Shown here: positions 51,492 through 60,848 of the stretch, piece after piece | Numbering within the stretch: position 1 is the stretch's first letter | Layout of the letters: each line of letters opens with the position of its first letter | NCBI RefSeq assembly: GCF_039871875.1 | Contig: NZ_JBDPMD010000006.1 | Span: 62,001 to 126,000, forward strand | Source of the DNA: Sphaerisporangium sp039871875 | GTDB taxonomy: Bacteria > Actinomycetota > Actinomycetes > Streptosporangiales > Streptosporangiaceae | Direction of reading: 5' to 3' | Length of the DNA: 64,000 nt | Made by a program: the position numbers and the translations under genes | The notes under the pieces: model-generated | The model's database searches: none | Told to the model about the DNA's origin: nothing | Seen by the model: the letters and a program-made list of their open reading frames with translations, nothing else

Positions 51492-54400
51492 TCACGGGCA
51501 CGGCGGCCGGTACGGGATCTCGTCCCCGACGTGCCGCCGCCACTCCGCCCGGGTGTAGGCGTTCCCGTTGACGGCGCAGATCCGGCCGGCGGACACCCGC
51601 TCGTCCAGCGGCCAGAGCCGCAGCGTCCCGTCCGTGCTGGTGCTGGCCAAGGTGCGCCCGTCAGGGCTGAACGCCACCGCGTGGACCAGGCCGGTGTGCC
51701 CGGTGAGCGGGCCGCCGAGCGGGACGGGCCGGGACCGGTCGGTGAGGTCCCAGAGCCGGATCGTGGCGTCGGCGGCGCCGGTGGCGAGCGTGCGCCCGTC
51801 CGGGCTGAACGCGACCGTGCCGACGCTGTCGGTGTGCCCGGGGAGCGGCGTGCCGAGCGCACGCGGCCTGGCCGGATCGGCGACGTCCCACAGCAGCACC
51901 GTGCGTTCCCCGCCGCCTCCGGCGAGGGTGCGGCCGTCAGGGCTGAACGCCACCGCGTTCACGATGCCGCGGTCGATCCGGGCGACGCGCCGTCCCTTCG
52001 CCGGATCGCGCACGTCCCAGAGCGCCACTTCGTTGTCCGCGGCGGCGAGGACACGGCCGTCGGGGCGGAAGGCCACCTCGTCGATGGTGGTGCCGCCGTT
52101 CCCGAGCGCACGGCCCGGTACGGAGGGGCGGACGGGATCGCCGACGTCCCACAGGCGAATGAAGCCGCCTGAGTCGGCGTTGGCCGCGAAGCGGCCGTCC
52201 GGCCGCATCGCCACCGTGTAGTACGCCGAGCTGCTCGTGTGACGCTCGGGACGCGGCCGGTTGAGTGGTCGCGGGCGCGCCGGATCCGACACGTCCCAGA
52301 GCCACAGCGAGTCCTCGCCGGTGAGGGAGCCGCCCCCGGTGCCGGCCAGCAGCCGGCCGTCCGGACCGAGCGACAGGGCGGCGATGTGGTCCGGCGCCTT
52401 CACCCGGCCGAGCGGTCTCCCGCGGCCGGGGCCCGCGGCGTCCCACAGCTCCACCACGTCGCCGGCCGCGACGACGACCACACGTCCGCCCGACGCGAAG
52501 GCCAGGTCCGATGCGGCGGCGCCGGGCTGCCGCTGGTCCGGGAGGTCCCACAGCCGCACCGTCTTGTCCGCGCTGCCGCTGACGACATCGTGCCCCCCGG
52601 AGCCGAACGCGATCGAGACCACATCGTCGGTGTGACCGGTGAGCGGCCGTCCGAGGGCGGCGGGCGAGTAGGGATCGGTGACGTTCCACAGCCGTAGGGT
52701 GCGGTCGTCGCCCGCGGTGGCCAGCGTGCGCCCGTCGGGGCTGAAGACCACGGTGCGGACGTCGTCGGTGTGACCGGTGAGCGGCTGGGCGGTGAGGTCG
52801 GCCTCCGCGGGCCGGGTGACGTCCCACAGGGCCACCGTGCGTTCCAGCCCACCGCCGGCCAGCGTGTGGCCGTCGGGGCTGAACGCGACCGACAGGACCG
52901 AGCCGTTCTGCGTGAGCCGGGGTCCTGTCCTGACCGGGCGGCGGGCGTCGGTGGTGTCCCACAGCAGCACCGCGCCGTCGTTGCCGGCGCCCGCCAGCAG
53001 GCGGCCGTCCGGGCGGAACGCCACCGAGTAGACGGCGCCGGTGTGCCGCAGCGGGCGGCCGAGGCGCACGGGCCTCGCCGGGTCGGTGAGGTCCCACAGC
53101 GGGATCCGCCCGTCGTTGCCCGCGGCGGCGAGGACACGGCCGCCGGGGGTGAACGCCAGCGAGTGCACGATGTCGCCGTGGGGCAGCTCGCGCTTCAGCC
53201 GGGCGGGGCGGGCGGCGTCGGTGACGTCCCACAGCAGGATCGCGCCGTCCTTGGCGGTGACGAGCAGGCGGCCGTCTGGGCTGAACGCCGCCGCGTCCAG
53301 CGAGGTGTAGTGGCCGGGATCGTCGTCGGTGGGCACCTCGGAGAGCAGGCGCGGCCGCAGGGGGTCGCCGATGTCCCACAGCCGCAACCGCTCGTCGCGG
53401 CCCACGGCGGTCATCAGGTGACGTCCGGGGCTGACGGCCACCGCGGCGACCTCGGCGCCGGTCGTGGCGAGGGTGGCGGACAGCGGGGTCTGTCCCACCG
53501 TGAGCAGCCGGGTGTAGGTCTCAGGGCCGGGACGCATGCGGTGCGCCACCAGGGTGAGACGGGCGGAGAGCGACACGTCGGAGGGGGCGGCGCGGTCGGC
53601 CTCGGCCAGCACCCGGTTGTACACCGCGAGGTCGCGCTGGCGCAGGGCCTCGGCTTGCTGGCGCAGGGCCTCGCCCCCGGTGCGGAACGCGTACACCGCG
53701 GCGGTGGCGGCGATGACGGCCAGCACGGTGAGGACGGCGATCACGCCGGTGCGCAGGCGCGCCGCGCGTCCCTCCTGCCTGACGCCGGCGGTGAGGAACG
53801 CCCGGGCGGCGGGGCTCAGCTCGCCGGGCGGGACCGACGCGGCCCAGTCGCGGGTGACGGCGAGACGGTTGCCGCGGAACACCAAGGAGGGGTCGCGGCC
53901 GCCGCGTTGCCAGTCGCTCGCGGCGTCCTCCAGGTCCTGGTGGATCAGCCGGCCCGCCCGGTCGTCGTCGATCCAGCGCCGCAGCCTCGGCCAGCTTCGC
54001 AGCAGGGCCTCGTGGGTGATCTCCACGGTGCCCTGGTGGAGGCTGAGCAGCCGGGCGCGGGCGAAGGTGTCGACCACGGTCTCGGTGGTGGCCGGGTCGG
54101 CGCTCGCCCCGATCAGCTCGCCGCGCGACAGGCGCCGCCGGGTGTCGTCGCTCGCCTCGCCGATGCGCACCAGCCGCAGGAACGTCGCCCTGGCCACCCG
54201 CTGCCCGGCGGCGTCCAGGCCGGTGAAGGCGCTGTCGGCGGTGGTGGCGACGGCGCGCTGGATGCCTCCGGTGAGGCGGTAGCCCTCCACGGTGAGCGTC
54301 GCGCCGTGCCGCTGCTGCCAGGTGGCCCGCAGCGCGTGCGCCAGCAGCGGCAGCCGTCCCGCCTCGTACGCCGCGCCGCCCGCGCCGCCCGCGCCGTCCC

Positions 54401-55406
54401 CGGGTACCACGCCGAGGTCGCGCAGCAGCAGTTCCACAAGGCCCGGCTCGATGTCCAGGCCCACGTCCTGGGCGGGGTGCACGATCGCCTCGCGGATCTC
54501 GGCGGCGGACATCGCGCCGAACACCAGCGGGCCGCGTTCCAGCGCGGAGCGCATCCTCGGGAACCCGGCGCACGCGCCGTAGAAGTCGCCACGGATCCCG
54601 GCCACGACGATCGCCACCGGCCCGCCGCCGTCGCCCGGGTCGTCCGCCATCGAGGCGAGGGCGTCGATGAACGCGCGCTGCCGTTCCTCGTCGCCGGCGC
54701 TCAGGGTGAACAGCTCCTCGAACTGGTCCACCACCACGGCGACCCGGCCGCCCCCGCCGCCGGAGCGCGCGCGGAGCATGGCCGCGGCCTCGCCCGGGTC
54801 GGCCTCGAGCGCCTCGGCCACCTCAGCGGGATCGTCATGGGTGAGGGCGCAGAGCTGGGTGGCCAGGGCGCGCAGCGGCGCGGCGGTGGGCGTGAACACC
54901 ATGCGGGCCCAGCGGGCCGACCCCGGCACGGCGCCCTGTTCCAGCCGGGGCAGCAGCCCGGCCCGCAGCAGCGACGACTTCCCGGCTCCCGACGGGGCCA
55001 CCACCACCTGGATGCCGCCCTCGCGCTGCCGCGTGTCCAGGCGGGCGGTCAGCTCGGCGATCAGTCCGTCCCGCCCGAAGAACCACCGCGCCTGCTCGGG
55101 CCCGAACGCCGCCAGCCCCGGGTACGGGCACTCCGGCACCGGCCCGCCCGCCACGGCCCGCCGCCGCGCGTCCCCCGTCTCCCCGTAGTGGAAGTGCTGG
55201 TCCCGCGCCGCCTGGAACACTCGCGCCTGCCCCGACGCGTACGCCTCCACCCGCACCTCGGGAAGCCGTGCCTCGGGTTCCACGGATGCCGGTTCACGCG
55301 GGTCTGGTTCCCGTGCTTCAGGAACCTGCCCGCCGGGATCGCCGGGTTCCGGTTCCCGTTCCTCTGGTGCAGGCGGTTCCGGCTCGTGGGGGGTGGGCGG
55401 GGTCAC
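51492..55406 (-). CDS. nSTAND1 NTPase with two WD40 propellers
   Basis: 1304 residues. The N-terminal 80 residues are Pro/Glu-rich and end in the motif YASGQARVFQAARDQHFHY. The nSTAND1 lead CPYPGLAAFGPEQARWFFGRD (93-113) precedes Walker A APSGAGKSS (137-145) and Walker B VVVDQFEELF (224-233). A membrane helix lies at about 552-573. Residues 640-1270 contain 14 WD40 repeats (each ...GRxLA...LWDVxDPxRP), enough for two seven-bladed propellers. The GTG overlaps the preceding stop as GTGA. Such proteins act as ligand-gated switches; the propellers are the likely sensor. No enzymatic effector domain is attached. Confidence 0.9.
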   Translation of the reverse strand: MTPPTPHEPEPPAPEEREPEPGDPGGQVPEAREPDPREPASVEPEARLPEVRVEAYASGQARVFQAARDQHFHYGETGDARRRAVAGGPVPECPYPGLAAFGPEQARWFFGRDGLIAELTARLDTRQREGGIQVVVAPSGAGKSSLLRAGLLPRLEQGAVPGSARWARMVFTPTAAPLRALATQLCALTHDDPAEVAEALEADPGEAAAMLRARSGGGGGRVAVVVDQFEELFTLSAGDEERQRAFIDALASMADDPGDGGGPVAIVVAGIRGDFYGACAGFPRMRSALERGPLVFGAMSAAEIREAIVHPAQDVGLDIEPGLVELLLRDLGVVPGDGAGGAGGAAYEAGRLPLLAHALRATWQQRHGATLTVEGYRLTGGIQRAVATTADSAFTGLDAAGQRVARATFLRLVRIGEASDDTRRRLSRGELIGASADPATTETVVDTFARARLLSLHQGTVEITHEALLRSWPRLRRWIDDDRAGRLIHQDLEDAASDWQRGGRDPSLVFRGNRLAVTRDWAASVPPGELSPAARAFLTAGVRQEGRAARLRTGVIAVLTVLAVIAATAAVYAFRTGGEALRQQAEALRQRDLAVYNRVLAEADRAAPSDVSLSARLTLVAHRMRPGPETYTRLLTVGQTPLSATLATTGAEVAAVAVSPGRHLMTAVGRDERLRLWDIGDPLRPRLLSEVPTDDDPGHYTSLDAAAFSPDGRLLVTAKDGAILLWDVTDAARPARLKRELPHGDIVHSLAFTPGGRVLAAAGNDGRIPLWDLTDPARPVRLGRPLRHTGAVYSVAFRPDGRLLAGAGNDGAVLLWDTTDARRPVRTGPRLTQNGSVLSVAFSPDGHTLAGGGLERTVALWDVTRPAEADLTAQPLTGHTDDVRTVVFSPDGRTLATAGDDRTLRLWNVTDPYSPAALGRPLTGHTDDVVSIAFGSGGHDVVSGSADKTVRLWDLPDQRQPGAAASDLAFASGGRVVVVAAGDVVELWDAAGPGRGRPLGRVKAPDHIAALSLGPDGRLLAGTGGGSLTGEDSLWLWDVSDPARPRPLNRPRPERHTSSSAYYTVAMRPDGRFAANADSGGFIRLWDVGDPVRPSVPGRALGNGGTTIDEVAFRPDGRVLAAADNEVALWDVRDPAKGRRVARIDRGIVNAVAFSPDGRTLAGGGGERTVLLWDVADPARPRALGTPLPGHTDSVGTVAFSPDGRTLATGAADATIRLWDLTDRSRPVPLGGPLTGHTGLVHAVAFSPDGRTLASTSTDGTLRLWPLDERVSAGRICAVNGNAYTRAEWRRHVGDEIPYRPPCP

Positions 55407-55819
55407 CGTTCGGTGATGTGCTGGTCGCCGGCGGACTGGTAAACGCGGGCGTTGCCGGAGGCGGTGGCGGTGGCGTTGAGCACGACCGGGGCGGGAGGAG
55501 GCGGCGCGGCGGGGGGCGGGGCGCACACCTCGCCGAGCAGGCGGCGCAGCTCCAGGGCCATGGTGGGGTCCTCGCGCAGCAGCCGCTGGAGGCGGACCTG
55601 CCAGGCCTCGGCGATGGTCGTCTCGGCCTCGGTGTCCCCCTCCTCGCGGCAGGCGAGCACCTCGGCGCGCGCCTCGGTGAGCTCCCGCTCCACCGCGGCG
55701 GCCTCCTCCGGGCGGACCCTGCGCCACAGCGTGACCACCCCGGTCCTGGCCTGTTCCCACGCGTCCGTGGCGATGGCGGTGATCAGGGCGGTACCGGCGG
55801 CCAGCACGATCGGATCCAT
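55403..55819 (-). CDS. Small helical partner of the nSTAND protein
   Basis: 138 residues. An N-terminal hydrophobic helix (VLAAGTALITAIATDAWEQA) is followed by a charged helix (RELTEARAEVLACREEGDTEAETTIAEAWQ), a Pro-rich linker and the C-terminal motif TASGNARVYQSAGDQHITER. The same motif opens the next protein, so the two may bind a common partner or each other. It resembles effector-associated or adaptor proteins encoded beside actinobacterial STAND NTPases. RBS AAGGGA precedes the ATG. Function unknown. Confidence 0.75.
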   Translation of the reverse strand: MDPIVLAAGTALITAIATDAWEQARTGVVTLWRRVRPEEAAAVERELTEARAEVLACREEGDTEAETTIAEAWQVRLQRLLREDPTMALELRRLLGEVCAPPPAAPPPPAPVVLNATATASGNARVYQSAGDQHITER

Positions 55820-55903
55820 GCCCGTCCCTTACATTCCGTAGACCGGGATTCACGCTAAATGATCCACCCCGATCACCGCCAGCGGGGCGTCATGGTGTGA
55901 AGG

Positions 55904-56404
55904 TCATGACGCCTTGGTGAGGTACGCCAGCTCCGTGGACCAGGTCTCCGGGTCGGGGGACTCCTCGGGGTCGGTCAGCCAGAAGTCGAACCGGCCGCGC
56001 CAGACCTCCACGCCGTTCTCCACGTGGGTGTCGAAGCGGACGCCGTTGCCGGCCGCCCACGTGTCGACCTCCTGGATGGTGTGGGACAGGCGGTCGGGGT
56101 GGCCGTCGTGCACGGCCACCAGGTAGCGGCCCGCGGGGATGGTGCCGGCGATCACGCGGCCGTCGCCCTCGACGGGGGTGGGGACGGGGACGCCCACCTC
56201 CAGGCGGAACTCGCGCTCCCGGTCGCCGGCAACCCAGTACCGGTAGAACGGGGGACCGGCGGGGCTGACGCCGTGGGCGGCGAGCCAGGCGAACATCTCG
56301 GGGACCAGGGCGTTGACCTCGCCCCAGCGGGCGAAGGACGCGGTGATCGGGATGGCGGCGTACGGGCGGGCCTCGCGGTACTCCACGGTCGGGGTCACGG
56401 GCAT
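55904..56404 (-). CDS. GyrI-like small-molecule-binding protein
   Basis: 166 residues of the GyrI/AraC effector-binding (SHS2) type: YEAR-like start PTVEYREARPYAAIPITAS, FAWLAAHGVSPAGPPFYRYW, and RVIAGTIPAGRYLVAVHDGHPDRL. Stand-alone members bind or degrade toxic small molecules. The RBS is AGAGGTG. No regulator DNA-binding domain is attached. Confidence 0.82.
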   Translation of the reverse strand: MPVTPTVEYREARPYAAIPITASFARWGEVNALVPEMFAWLAAHGVSPAGPPFYRYWVAGDREREFRLEVGVPVPTPVEGDGRVIAGTIPAGRYLVAVHDGHPDRLSHTIQEVDTWAAGNGVRFDTHVENGVEVWRGRFDFWLTDPEESPDPETWSTELAYLTKAS

Positions 56405-56477
56405 GGGTCACCTCTGGATCGGTCGTCGGTCACTTCTCGCCGAGGTATACCGAACGGGCCGCCGGAACTCATCGGTG

Positions 56478-57470
56478 TCACGGGAGAAAGGCCGGCAATC
56501 CGAACCGGGGCAGGTCGGGGGCGGCGTCGAGGTACGAGTGGAGGGCGGCGAGGCGGCCGTCCCGCGGTTCGGCCACGATCAGCGCCCACGGCCGGTGGCG
56601 GCCCGGGCCGGCGGGGGCGCCGTCGCGGCCGGCGGGCAGGTAGTGGCCGAAGGCGGGGTGGCCGTTGGCGGTGGTGGGGAGCAGGCGGGAGCCCTTGCAG
56701 AAGTCGCTGTGGAGCAGGGCCTCGCGGATGTGGGTCCGGCCGCGCAGCCACCACCGGAACGGCGGCATGGACATCGTGGCGTCCTCGCGCAGCAGCGTGA
56801 CCAGCGCCTCGACGTCGTAGCGCTCGAAGGCGGCGGCGTACCTGTCGATCAGGTCGCGGTGGGCCGCTTCCAGCGGCGCGGGGGGATCGGCGGGCACGCG
56901 GTCGCCCATGGTGGCGCGGGCCCGCTGCAGGGCGCTGTTGACCGACGCCACGGTGACGCCGAGCAGCGCGGCGACCTCGGCGGACGTCCAGGCGAGCACG
57001 TCGCGCAGGATCAGCACGGCCCGCTGCCGGGGCGGCAGGTGCTGCAGCGCCGCCACGAACGCCAGCCGGATCGTCTCCCGCGCGACCGTCACCTCGGCGG
57101 GGTCGCCGCCGGCGGCGATCACCCGGTCGTCGTGCACCGGCTGGATCCACGCCTCGGGGGGCAGCGGCTCCCCGATGGGCGAGCCGGGCCGCGCCGCCGG
57201 GCCGAGGTCCATGGCGACGGCCCGCCGGGCCCGGCCGCGCAGCATGTCCGAGCACACGTTGGTGGCGATGGCGAACAGCCACGTCCGCACGCTCGCCCGC
57301 TCCCCGTCGTACCGCTCCCGTGCCCGCCAGGCGCGCACCATGGTCTCCTGCACGGCGTCCTCGGCGTCCGCCGCCGCGCCGAGCATCCGGTAGCAGTACC
57401 CGGTCAGCTCGACCCGGTGCGCCTCGAACGTGTAGTGGATCTCGGCCCCCGCGGGGCTCGGCCGGGTCAC
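56478..57470 (-). CDS. ECF sigma-70 factor with C-terminal SnoaL-like domain
   Basis: 330 residues. Regions 2 and 4 (DAEDAVQETMVRAWRARERY; LPPRQRAVLILRDVLAWTSAEVAALLGVTVASVNSALQRAR) are followed by about 110 residues of SnoaL/NTF2 fold (LIDRYAAAFERYDVEALVTLLREDATMSMPP), the SigG/ECF56 arrangement in which the C-terminal domain regulates activity in place of an anti-sigma factor. The GTG overlaps the upstream GNAT stop by 4 bp (GTGA), so the two are coupled. Confidence 0.88.
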   Translation of the reverse strand: MTRPSPAGAEIHYTFEAHRVELTGYCYRMLGAAADAEDAVQETMVRAWRARERYDGERASVRTWLFAIATNVCSDMLRGRARRAVAMDLGPAARPGSPIGEPLPPEAWIQPVHDDRVIAAGGDPAEVTVARETIRLAFVAALQHLPPRQRAVLILRDVLAWTSAEVAALLGVTVASVNSALQRARATMGDRVPADPPAPLEAAHRDLIDRYAAAFERYDVEALVTLLREDATMSMPPFRWWLRGRTHIREALLHSDFCKGSRLLPTTANGHPAFGHYLPAGRDGAPAGPGRHRPWALIVAEPRDGRLAALHSYLDAAPDLPRFGLPAFLP

Positions 57471-58021
57471 GCCGGTTCGTCACCCGCGGAGGGGCAGGCG
57501 CGCCACTCGGAGGCGAGGAGGCCGTACAGCAGGTCGTCGGTCCACTCGCCCTTGATCCAGATGTGCCGGCGGCGCAGGCCCTCGCTCTGGAAGCCGAGGC
57601 GTTCGAGCAGCCGGGCCGACCGGACGTTGCGCACGTCGCAGCCGGCGGAGACCCGATGCAGGCCGCGCTCGGTGAACAGGTGCCCGAGGAAGGCGGTCAG
57701 CGCCTCGGTGGCGTACCCCTTGCCCTGGTACGCGGCGGCCAGGGTGTAGCCGATCTTCGCCTGTCTGCGGTTCCGGTGGAGTTTGACGCCGATGTCGCCG
57801 ATGAGCGTGCCGTCGAGGTCGATGGCGTACGAGAACCAGCCGGGTTCCTCGGGGTCGCCGGAGGCCAGGGCGGCGACCAGGGTGACGGCGCGCTCCAGCG
57901 GGAACGGGGTCTCCCACACCTGGTAGCGGGCCACCTCGGGGTCGGAGCGGTAGGCGGCCAGCGCGGCGGCGTCGTCCGCGTGGAACCGGCGGATGGTGAG
58001 TCGGTCCGTCGAGAGCAGCAC
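57467..58021 (-). CDS. GNAT-family N-acetyltransferase (RimJ/RimL-like)
   Basis: 184 residues: LSTDRLTIRRFHADDAAALAAYRSDPEVARY at the N-terminus and the acetyl-CoA loop YQGKGYATEALTAFLGHLF near 113, followed by GCDVRNVRSARLLERLGFQSEG, as in RimJ/RimL-type acetyltransferases. The GTG at 58021 lies 6 nt after GATACT (58028-58033), so it is leaderless-looking; the open frame upstream to 58219 is unlike any GNAT N-terminus. Its stop overlaps the sigma gene start. Confidence 0.83.
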   Translation of the reverse strand: MLLSTDRLTIRRFHADDAAALAAYRSDPEVARYQVWETPFPLERAVTLVAALASGDPEEPGWFSYAIDLDGTLIGDIGVKLHRNRRQAKIGYTLAAAYQGKGYATEALTAFLGHLFTERGLHRVSAGCDVRNVRSARLLERLGFQSEGLRRRHIWIKGEWTDDLLYGLLASEWRACPSAGDEPA

Positions 58022-58404
58022 CCGCGAAGTATCGCCGATCACGCCGAGCACGTCCCACCCGTCCCCGGAGTCGATCCGCGGACGGCCGTGGCACCCCAGC
58101 GCCGGCGCGGCACGGGTGACCCGCCGCGGGCCGCTCACCGCGACCCCCGCGGGTGCGGGCACCGGAGTACGGGGAGGTCCACGGGCATGGGTCTTCCTTC
58201 GGATCCGGCCGCTGAACAAGCGGTTGGTGCTGAGGAGAAACTCTGCACGACTCTAGTGGAAATGTTTCGGGGCGCAAGACCTGGTCTCCCGAAGGTGGAT
58301 CGATCCGGCCTATCGTTGCGGCTGCTCACCTGGGGTGCGCATCAGAAACGTTTCGGGGTGGGTTAGATAGTTTTCTGACCCCGTGATCGTGCACGTGCAT
58401 ATGC
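58022..58404. other. 383-bp intergenic region
   Basis: Contains the GNAT promoter and, on the minus strand, a 17-residue open frame (ATG at 58188, stop at 58135) preceded by a good GAAGGAAGA. The peptide reads MPVDLPVLRCPHPRGSR. It may be a short leader for the GNAT-sigma operon or chance. Between 58200 and 58380 the DNA is more AT-rich, with no gene. Confidence 0.35.
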
Positions 58405-59733
58405 TCACGCAGGCGTGGCTTCGCGGGCGTTGTCGGCGTCCGCCCGCGGGCGCACCCGGCCCCGGACGGCGAGCCCGAAGGCGGCGACAAGGAGCCCCGC
58501 GATCCCGGACAGCACGAACGGCCCGGCGGGGCGCCACACGTCGTACAGCACGCCGCCGAACCCGGAGACGATCATGATCCCGGCCGCGCCGCAGAGGGTG
58601 TGCACCCCGAACGCCGAGCCGCGCACCGCGGCGGGCACCTGCTGGGCCAGCAGCGGCCCCGCGGTGGTGATGCCCGCGATCTCGCCCACCCCGATGAGCA
58701 CCGCGACGATCACCATGCCCGAGCCCAGCGGGTCGCTCACCAGCAGCGTCGACAGGTACGCCACCGCGGCCACGAGCTGGGCGGCGATGACGAGGTTCTG
58801 CCGCGGCACCCGGTCGCCGAGCCACCCGAACACCGGCGCGCACAGCAGCGCCACCGTCTGCGAGATGCCCACCACGGCCCCCGCGCGGGCCACCGCCTCG
58901 GCGCTGGACATGCCGCGCTCGGCCACCGCGAAGTCGGTGATCCACAGCGTCATGAAGCCCACCACGATCGCGAGGTCGGCCCGCGCGACGAACGACGCGG
59001 CGTACGACAGCGCCACCCCGGGGTCGCGGGCCAGCACCACGCCCTCGCGCACCAGGCGGACCAGCGGCGGGTGCTCCCCGGGGGCGGGGGCGGTCGTCCT
59101 CGCCAGCGTCAGCCACAACACCCCGGCCAGCACGACGATCCCCGCCGCGATGAGCAGGAACGACAGCCGGGTCGCCGCCACCGGCGCCAGGCCGCGCGAC
59201 TCCATGATCTGCGGCAGCCGGGCCAGCAGCAGCACCGCGACCACCGCGCCGATGCCGCCGAACACGCCGATGAGGCCGTACGACTTGCCGCGCGACCGGG
59301 TGCGCACGTAGTCGATGGCGATGGTGGAGAGCATCGCGTTGATCGCGGCCACGCCGAGCCCGAACACCACGCGCAGCGCGACCAGCACCGCCGTGTTCCC
59401 CGCGAACGGGAACAGCGCCACGCCGAGCGCGCACAGCCCGAGCCCCGCGAGCACGATGATCCGGCGCCCGAAGCGGTCGGCGAGCGCGCCGTACCACGCC
59501 AGGCTGACGATCATCGCCAGCTCGGCCGCGAAGCCGAGCAGGCCGACGACCCGGCCCTGCGCCGACTCGGGCACGCCGAGAACGGTCGTCAAGATGTGCG
59601 GCTGAGTCGAGGGAAGGAACGAGATCACCGCGGTGCCCGCGGTCGCCATCGACAACAGCGCCCACATGTTCCCCGTGGTGATCCCGTCGGCGAGCTGCGC
59701 GCCCAGCACTCGGCGCGTCCGGTCTGCGGCCAT
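58405..59733 (-). CDS. MFS transporter
   Basis: 442 residues with 12 predicted membrane spans and the MFS loop 2-3 motif YGALADRFGRRIIVLAG, repeated in the second half as FGWLGDRVPRQNLVIAA. It looks like a drug/metabolite exporter; substrate unknown. The ATG has no RBS but is preceded on its strand by TTGCAC (59762-59767), 16 bp, CATGAT (59740-59745) and 6 nt, so the mRNA is probably leaderless. Confidence 0.9.
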   Translation of the reverse strand: MAADRTRRVLGAQLADGITTGNMWALLSMATAGTAVISFLPSTQPHILTTVLGVPESAQGRVVGLLGFAAELAMIVSLAWYGALADRFGRRIIVLAGLGLCALGVALFPFAGNTAVLVALRVVFGLGVAAINAMLSTIAIDYVRTRSRGKSYGLIGVFGGIGAVVAVLLLARLPQIMESRGLAPVAATRLSFLLIAAGIVVLAGVLWLTLARTTAPAPGEHPPLVRLVREGVVLARDPGVALSYAASFVARADLAIVVGFMTLWITDFAVAERGMSSAEAVARAGAVVGISQTVALLCAPVFGWLGDRVPRQNLVIAAQLVAAVAYLSTLLVSDPLGSGMVIVAVLIGVGEIAGITTAGPLLAQQVPAAVRGSAFGVHTLCGAAGIMIVSGFGGVLYDVWRPAGPFVLSGIAGLLVAAFGLAVRGRVRPRADADNAREATPA

Positions 59734-59847
59734 GGGAGGATCATGGCATTCTGCGTGGGTAGTGCAACGCTTTTACCGACACATACGGCTTTTCACGTGT
59801 TGACGGTTAGGATCCCACCGCATGACGCCGACACCAGGAGGACTCTC

Positions 59848-60654
59848 ATGAATCCCGCCGCGATCGGGGGCGGTTTCAACCCAAATATCCCTAATGCGGC
59901 GCGGATGTATGACTATTTCCTCGGCGGCAAGGACAACCTTCCCGTGGACCGTGAGGCCGCCCAGCAGGTGCTGCGCTACGTCCCCGAGGTCCCCATCGGC
60001 ATCCGGGAGAACCGCGCCTTCCTGCAGCGGGCCGTGCGCTACCTGGCCGGGCAGGGCATCCGCCAGTTCCTGGACATCGGCGCCGGCCTGCCCACGCAGC
60101 GGAACGTCCACCAGGTGGCGGGGGAGTACGCCCCCGGCGCCCGCACGGTGTACGTCGACAACGACCCGCAGGTGCTCGCGCACGCCCGCGCCCTGCTGCA
60201 GGACAGCCCCCTGGTGCTCGTCGTGGAGGGCGACCTGCGCGACCCGGGCCGCATCATGGACGACCCCGACGTGCGGGCCCACCTGGACTTCAGCCAGCCG
60301 ATCGCCGTCCTGCTGCTGGCCATCGTGCACTTCGTCCCCGACTCCGACGACCCGGTGGGCATCATCGCGCGCATCAAGGAGTCGCTGGTCCCCGGCAGCC
60401 ACCTCGCGTTGTCGCACGTCGTGATCGACGAGCGCCCGCAGGCCGCGCCCGGCGTGGAGCGGGTCTACCAGAGCGCCTCTGCGCCGTTCGTGGCCCGGAT
60501 GTCCGACGAGGTCACGCCCTTCTTCGACGGCCTGGAGCTGGCCGAGCCCGGCATCGTCAACCTGCACGAGTGGCGGCCCGACACCCACCACTTCACACCG
60601 CGCCTGGAGCAGGTGGGGGCGTACTTCCTGTGCGGGGTCGGCCGCATCCCCTAG
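59848..60654 (+). CDS. DUF574 SAM-dependent methyltransferase
   Basis: 268 residues of the actinobacterial DUF574 family: NPNIPNAARMYDYFLGGKDNLPVDREAA near the N-terminus, then FLDIGAGLPTQRNVH (motif I, SAM binding, near 75) and VYVDNDPQVLAHARALL (motif II acidic). Many paralogues occur in actinobacteria and their substrates are unknown. The ATG follows AGGAGG by 5-6 nt. Confidence 0.92.
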   Translation: MNPAAIGGGFNPNIPNAARMYDYFLGGKDNLPVDREAAQQVLRYVPEVPIGIRENRAFLQRAVRYLAGQGIRQFLDIGAGLPTQRNVHQVAGEYAPGARTVYVDNDPQVLAHARALLQDSPLVLVVEGDLRDPGRIMDDPDVRAHLDFSQPIAVLLLAIVHFVPDSDDPVGIIARIKESLVPGSHLALSHVVIDERPQAAPGVERVYQSASAPFVARMSDEVTPFFDGLELAEPGIVNLHEWRPDTHHFTPRLEQVGAYFLCGVGRIP

Positions 60655-60848
60655 GCCTGTTCCCCGCACGAGCCGCAAAGCCCTGGTCAGGTGCTGTGTG
60701 CCCGGTACGGTGAGTGCCGGTGCGGGCCGTCGAGGGCGATGTGCGGGCCGCGGTGTGACCGAGGTCCCGGGGCCCGGTGACCTCCGGCAGTCCCGCGCGC
60801 CCGCCGGTCGCGGTGTGATGGACTTGAGCCTTGAACAGGGAGGTCATC

